A DNA stretch of 27,038 nucleotides from CAZHMN01 sp964533705. Lineage in GTDB: Bacteria; Electryoneota; B3-LCP. Under the pieces are notes generated by a model. That model was not told where the DNA came from and searched no databases. It was given only the letters and a program-made list of their open reading frames with translations. Shown here piece after piece: positions 23,417 through 27,038 of the stretch. Both the position numbers and the translations under genes were made by a program. How positions within the stretch are numbered: position 1 is the stretch's first letter; each line of letters begins with the position of its first letter. Where the stretch lies: positions 1 to 27,038 of the forward strand of contig CAZHMN010000038.1 of NCBI GenBank assembly GCA_964533705.1, read 5' to 3'.

Positions 23417-26400
23417 CTATTTCAACAATATCATCTTACCACATGCACCAAAATCTCCGGCGCTCAGGCGATAAATGTAAACGCCCGAAGACAATTCCCC
23501 GGCATCGAAGATAACATCATGGCAACCCACCTCCCAGAATCCTTCCGCTAACTTCGCCACGAGGCGACCCGCTACGTCATAGATGCTTAGATTGACGAAC
23601 GTTCTATGGGGCAAATCGAAGCGAATGACGGTCTCAGGGTTGAAGGGATTGGGCGCATTCTGGTAAAGGGCGTATCTCGTTGGAACCTGGCCCTGATCTT
23701 CACTCGCAACTCCGGCAGGGATGCCCAGGCTGTGCTCATAAGCACCCTGGTCGGGATCGCTGCCCGCTGGTGCCGGGCGGTCGTTACCGTCCAGATCGCT
23801 CGATGGGGCGTAATAGGCGGTTCCGTCAACTTCAATAACCGCCATCCCCGCGCCGATGGAGGGGCTCCAATCAGCCAGATGATAATCCGTCCAGTCCATG
23901 AACATGGGATTGGAATTGATGTTTCCTTCACCTTCCCAGCCGCCCTGCACGTTGCAGTATTTCGCCTGGCAGGAAGAACCACCTTGAAGGTGTATACCGC
24001 CCGGACTGTTGCCCTGTATGATGGAATTCAGTAGCCTAGCTTCAGAATTCACCGCGCAGTAGAACCCGCCCGCAGCGGCATAAGCATCGTTACGACTGAC
24101 CGTGGCGTTCATAAACACGGCGCTGGAATTTAAAAGATAAACGCCTCCGCCGTTGTTGGCTTCGTTGTCGCAAACGAGGTTATTGATCACGTTCAGATGT
24201 GTGTTCAGAAGATATATCCCACCACCGAAACCACCGGCATCGTTCTCGGTAATGGCATTGCCCTCCGAAGTAACTTCGCATTCCCAGAAGCTCAGACCGC
24301 CGCCGTTACCGGATGAATTGCCTTGTATCGTGTTCCCGGCGATTTCGCAGACGGCCTGATAGCCGTGAATCGCCCCACCGCTGGAAGCGGTATTATCGTT
24401 AAACGCATTATCCAGAATCAGAGCCGAGTCGAGTTTGCAGTACACAGCTCCACCCTGGCTGGCATCATTTTCACTGAACGTATTTCCTTGAATGACGGGA
24501 TCTGATTCAATGGATCCGATGCCCCCACCCTGAGCGGCCGAGTTACCAATAATCGAATTATCTGATATTTCAGGCGAAGAACCCGAACAGGCGATCCCCC
24601 CGCCGAAAGCGGTAACCACGTTATCCTCAATCTGATTATCCTGAACCATTGGATCAGACTGCTCGCAGTAGATTCCACCTCCGTGATGAGCCGTGTTTTG
24701 TAAGATACTATTCTCAGTGATGGTAGGGTCGGACTCCAGGCAGTAAATGCCTCCACCCGATTCACTGGCTGAATTCTGCACAATCGTATTACCGAATATC
24801 TCCGGATTGGCGTTTTCACAGTAAATCGCACCGCCTTTTTCGGCCGTGCAGTTTTCGATCTGACAATAACGAATATCCGGATCTGATTCAGCGCAGAAGA
24901 TCGCCCCTCCGCATCCCTCCGCACCCGAACCTGTAGCCTTGCCGTATTCTAAATGGCAATACTCCATCCGCGACTCGTCCGAGGCACCCAAAAAACGGAT
25001 TCCACCCCAGCCTACCGCAGAAATCAGCGGTGAAAAAACGATGGGATCATCGGCCGTCCCCACGGCCTGCAGATTAGCGTTATCCAGTACGTCGAACTTA
25101 TAATAATCCAGAAATATCACTTCCGTGCCCGGTTCGATCGTAAGGGTTTGACTTTCTGATATTGTGAGATCGCCCATAACGTAATAGGGATTATTTTCGG
25201 GCGTCCAAGTGCCGGTCACCGATCCGCCGACCGGCGTGCAAGTGCCCTGGGTGATTTCCAGGGTGGCGACGGCATCAGTGCCGTTATCGGGAATGACGAC
25301 GGGCAGGTCTCCCGCAGACGAGATGGACGGCCAATCCAGCGCCGCCACATTGAAGTCCACAATTGAGCCGTCGAGTGAATTCCAGGGGCGCCGGTCATCG
25401 CAGCTCATGTAGAAGGGATTCTGAATACCGGGTTCCAGATAGGGAACGGCGTCGGTCAGATCCACGATGACGTTGGACGACGCGTAAGGTAAAGCCGTCT
25501 GCGGAGACATATACCAGTCGAAGAAATCCTGTGACCAAAGTGGAGAATAAGAATCGCCTACACCGAACTCGTAGAGAATAGCATAACGGTCATCGTGTTC
25601 CACTCGGAAAATAGATAGAACCGTCGGCTCATAACCAATCCGGTCGCTGCAATAGTATGCCGTACCCCAGCAGGTGATCGGATCCTGTACCGCTTCGTAG
25701 GACATCCAGAAATAACCGCCGTCCCCCCAACCCGCTCCCCAACTGTTGGCGACTTTGAAGGCTCCAACGCCGTCGGCCGTAACCAGATTGTCGTCGAAAC
25801 CGCAGAAAGTCACCGCATGACCGCCGGGATTGGTTCCGTAAATCTGGCTCACGCAGTATATATTATTGTAATTGCTAATATTATTGAAATTATCCCAAAC
25901 CGTGAAGGCGAAAACGGCCGCGTTGCCATTTAATAAGTGATTCTTGATATCGTCCAAACCGGCAAAGAGATCAATGCTGTAAACCTCCTGGCTTCGGTAG
26001 GGGATGGCGTTATAATAGGCCTCTTCTGAAGGCTGCGCCGTGCAGTTCTGATCCGTGTAAGGCATGATTGACCAGGGCGTGCAACCCTGCTGAATGAGTA
26101 ACTTGAACGCATCCGAGGGGTAGGAGCCGTTGTCTCCGCCGCCGTTGATCTGGTTGTAAACGAAGGCCGGGCTGAACTGATGATCAGGATCGCTCAAATC
26201 CCAGCCGTGTTCCTGCCATTCCTGGTAGGTCTTATAGTAATACGCCGTCGCCCAGGCCGTGCACGATCCCTGCCCTCCCTGGCTGTTAATGGGAGGGAAA
26301 TTGGGAGAAAGGTCAACGAAATCATCATACTGACCCACCAGGTCAATAGGCGGCGAAGGGATGATCCACGAAGGTATCGTATCCTCCCGCAGGCATCCGG

Positions 26401-26488
26401 TGCCGTAAGGCTGCGAAAAAACGGGCAGAGCCAAGGCAAATGCGATAATTAAAGATAATACTGCAAGGAACGCTCTGGAGGAGGACAT
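23417..26488 (-). CDS. Papain-like C1A peptidase fused to a parallel beta-helix, with T9SS-type tail
   Basis: Secreted protein of 1023 residues. The signal peptide spans 1-25 (FALALPVFS-Q). The peptidase domain spans about 50-275 and has all papain landmarks: Gln70 (oxyanion hole) six residues before Cys76 in SQGGQGSCTAWATA, His224 in GGHAVTFCGFDD and Asn248 in VANSWGAGWGDGGYFW. A beta-sandwich-like linker spans about 285-420. A right-handed parallel beta-helix follows: its start is TGTWTPENNPYYVMGDLTI, and about twelve rungs of GGGIYCxxSDPxIxxNxIxxN occur at about 525-832. The sorting domain spans about 944-1023 (APNPFNP ... GKMILLK). It lacks the pre-tail module found in the other four tailed proteins. 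There is no obvious long inhibitory propeptide between signal and peptidase. GGAG lies 6 nt before the ATG. It has its own strong promoter at 26548-26576. The beta-helix probably binds substrate or surface. Confidence 0.93.
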   Translation of the reverse strand: MSSSRAFLAVLSLIIAFALALPVFSQPYGTGCLREDTIPSWIIPSPPIDLVGQYDDFVDLSPNFPPINSQGGQGSCTAWATAYYYKTYQEWQEHGWDLSDPDHQFSPAFVYNQINGGGDNGSYPSDAFKLLIQQGCTPWSIMPYTDQNCTAQPSEEAYYNAIPYRSQEVYSIDLFAGLDDIKNHLLNGNAAVFAFTVWDNFNNISNYNNIYCVSQIYGTNPGGHAVTFCGFDDNLVTADGVGAFKVANSWGAGWGDGGYFWMSYEAVQDPITCWGTAYYCSDRIGYEPTVLSIFRVEHDDRYAILYEFGVGDSYSPLWSQDFFDWYMSPQTALPYASSNVIVDLTDAVPYLEPGIQNPFYMSCDDRRPWNSLDGSIVDFNVAALDWPSISSAGDLPVVIPDNGTDAVATLEITQGTCTPVGGSVTGTWTPENNPYYVMGDLTISESQTLTIEPGTEVIFLDYYKFDVLDNANLQAVGTADDPIVFSPLISAVGWGGIRFLGASDESRMEYCHLEYGKATGSGAEGCGGAIFCAESDPDIRYCQIENCTAEKGGAIYCENANPEIFGNTIVQNSASESGGGIYCLESDPTITENSILQNTAHHGGGIYCEQSDPMVQDNQIEDNVVTAFGGGIACSGSSPEISDNSIIGNSAAQGGGIGSIESDPVIQGNTFSENDASQGGAVYCKLDSALILDNAFNDNTASSGGAIHGYQAVCEIAGNTIQGNSSGNGGGLSFWECEVTSEGNAITENDAGGFGGGIYLLNTHLNVINNLVCDNEANNGGGVYLLNSSAVFMNATVSRNDAYAAAGGFYCAVNSEARLLNSIIQGNSPGGIHLQGGSSCQAKYCNVQGGWEGEGNINSNPMFMDWTDYHLADWSPSIGAGMAVIEVDGTAYYAPSSDLDGNDRPAPAGSDPDQGAYEHSLGIPAGVASEDQGQVPTRYALYQNAPNPFNPETVIRFDLPHRTFVNLSIYDVAGRLVAKLAEGFWEVGCHDVIFDAGELSSGVYIYRLSAGDFGACGKMILLK
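23995..24910 (-). repeat. Beta-helix coding repeats, about 75-bp period
   Basis: The GG(G/A)(I/V) motif recurs at residues 527, 552, 578, 603, 629, 654, 679, 704, 729, 755, 780, 807 and 830 of the C1A protein, almost exactly every 25 residues. Each unit is one rung with the pattern GGGIYC..SDP.I..N.I..N.A. A Cys sits at the same place in six of the first seven rungs. Confidence 0.9.
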
Positions 26489-26547
26489 GCTGGACTCCGT
26501 AGTTTGTCGATTGACCGAGGCCGGGAGATTGATCTTTTCGTCCTATT

Positions 26548-26576
26548 AATTTAAAGAGATTTCCGGCGAAAGTCAA
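26548..26576 (-). promoter_or_regulatory. Sigma70 promoter of the C1A peptidase gene
   Basis: On the minus strand, TTGACT (26571-26576), a 17-bp spacer and TAAATT (26548-26553). The start is predicted near 26541, giving a leader of about 50 nt. Confidence 0.75.
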
Positions 26577-26678
26577 GTTAAAAGATAAATCGAGAGTGCT
26601 TTGGGAAGGGTTAATTTGGGCACTGCAGATTTTCTTCACCCCCTACTGATGGAGCATTAACTTCTGGAACATGGCCCA

Positions 26679-26822
26679 CCGCTGAAGCGGCCTGAAATGT
26701 CGTCAATCAGCACCCTTCAGGGGGCTTACCGTATCGTAGCCCGGTCAATTTATGGCCGGGCGAGCTTTTCGACTGAAGGAATGCAGCACCGAGCTTTAGC
26801 TTCCTTATGGGCTGCGCCCCTA
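26679..26822. repeat. Mosaic of short GC-rich palindromes
   Basis: Within 144 bp there are CCGCT/AGCGG (26679-26690), CCCT/AGGG (26713-26722), GCCCGG/CCGGGC (26739-26761) and GGGC/GCCC (26809-26819). The core CTGAAG/CTTCAG appears three times in alternating orientation. It resembles the dispersed extragenic palindromic repeats of many uncultured bacteria. Confidence 0.55.
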
Positions 26823-26876
26823 CCGCTTTTTACAGTGTGTTATGCACAAAAATCTTCAAGAAATCTCAATTCCCCC

Positions 26877-26905
26877 TTGACAAGTGAACATTTGTATAGT
26901 ATATT
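26877..26905 (+). promoter_or_regulatory. Strong plus-strand sigma70 promoter with flanking repeats
   Basis: Consensus TTGACA (26877-26882), exactly 17 bp, then TATATT (26900-26905). The 9-mer AAGTGAACA (26882-26890) recurs as AAGTGTACA (26908-26916). Perfect arms ATTTGTA (26890-26896) and TACAAAT (26913-26919) enclose the -10 box. This layout suggests a regulated promoter; its gene must lie beyond the right edge. Confidence 0.7.
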
Positions 26906-26939
26906 ATAAGTGTACAAATTTTCAGTATTTCTTTTCCTT

Positions 26940-26979
26940 GTCATTGCGAGTCCGCCGATAAGTAGGCAAAGCAATCTCA
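26940..26979. repeat. Dispersed GTCATTGCGAG...GCAATCTC-type repeat
   Basis: A TCATTGCGAG start and GCAAAGCAATCTCAT end flank a diverged centre, with ATTGC/GCAAT arms and an inner GCC/GGC pair. This matches the general form of an intergenic repeat (ATTGCGAG ... GAAGCAATCTC) that I recognise from many bacterial genomes. It lies in the leader of the right-edge promoter. Confidence 0.5.
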
Positions 26980-27038
26980 TCTGTTATACCGATTTTCAAA
27001 AGAAACTTCCGATGCTTATGCTTGTCACTCCGGCTTGT

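Larger units (their letters stand above)
26489..27038. other. Right-edge intergenic region, 550 bp
   Basis: From left to right it holds the leader and promoter of the C1A peptidase gene (to 26576), a mosaic of short GC-rich palindromes (26679-26822), a strong plus-strand promoter (26877-26905) and a dispersed repeat (26940-26979). No coding frame is supported. Confidence 0.7.

Noticed and set aside
23995..24910. Regular 75-bp periodicity that could suggest a CRISPR array
   Set aside because: The units are degenerate, coding and in frame with GGGIYC-type beta-helix rungs. There are no identical repeats with unique spacers.
26697..26909. 70-codon plus-strand reading frame near the right edge
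   Set aside because: It has no ribosome site, is composed largely of the palindrome mosaic, and runs through a consensus promoter.

Overview
The window looks like a metagenome-assembled contig from a free-living bacterium of the FCB superphylum outside Bacteroidota proper. Candidate phyla such as KSB1, Zixibacteria, Marinimicrobia, Cloacimonadota or Electryoneota fit, but the sequence does not decide between them. The basis is five large secreted proteins ending in the same roughly 80-residue type IX secretion (T9SS)-type sorting domain (PNPFNP...GKxxLxK), canonical TTGACA/TATATT promoters with 17-bp spacers, strong AGGAGG-type ribosome sites and short GC-rich intergenic palindromes. A run of 100 Ns (23207-23306) is a scaffold gap.

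Layout. Positions 34-1452 (minus) encode an MFS transporter related to the POT/PTR peptide carriers. Positions 1590-2858 (minus) encode a small tailed protein with a jelly-roll-like domain, and 3202-4341 (minus) a membrane-anchored SGNH/GDSL-like protein. Positions 4651-10890 (plus) form a four-gene efflux operon: a MarR regulator, a TolC-like outer-membrane channel, a membrane-fusion adaptor and an RND permease. The operon has a clear promoter, a palindromic operator at the transcription start and a terminator. From 10971 to 26488 every gene is on the minus strand: a secreted transglutaminase-like protein, two gingipain-type (C25) cysteine peptidases, a two-propeller surface protein whose N-terminus is lost in the gap, and a papain-type (C1A) peptidase fused to a parallel beta-helix. 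The last 550 bases hold the promoter of that peptidase, a mosaic of palindromes, and a strong plus-strand promoter with no gene inside the window.

How the genes work together. The efflux operon is a self-contained tripartite pump, probably repressed by its own MarR protein. The minus-strand cluster is a set of exported proteins. Four of the five tailed proteins carry the same roughly 110-residue module just before the tail, so the cell appears to use a common cassette to export and attach different catalytic or binding heads. Most cluster genes have their own leader and terminator, so they are probably separate units rather than one operon. No T9SS machinery gene lies in the window, so export by that route is inferred from the tails alone.

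The most unusual points are the shared pre-tail module, the papain/beta-helix fusion with a cysteine ladder, an RND permease lacking the usual proton-relay Asp and Lys residues and carrying an extra hydrophobic hairpin, and the orphan promoter at the right edge. I saw no CRISPR array, tRNA, rRNA or transposase gene.
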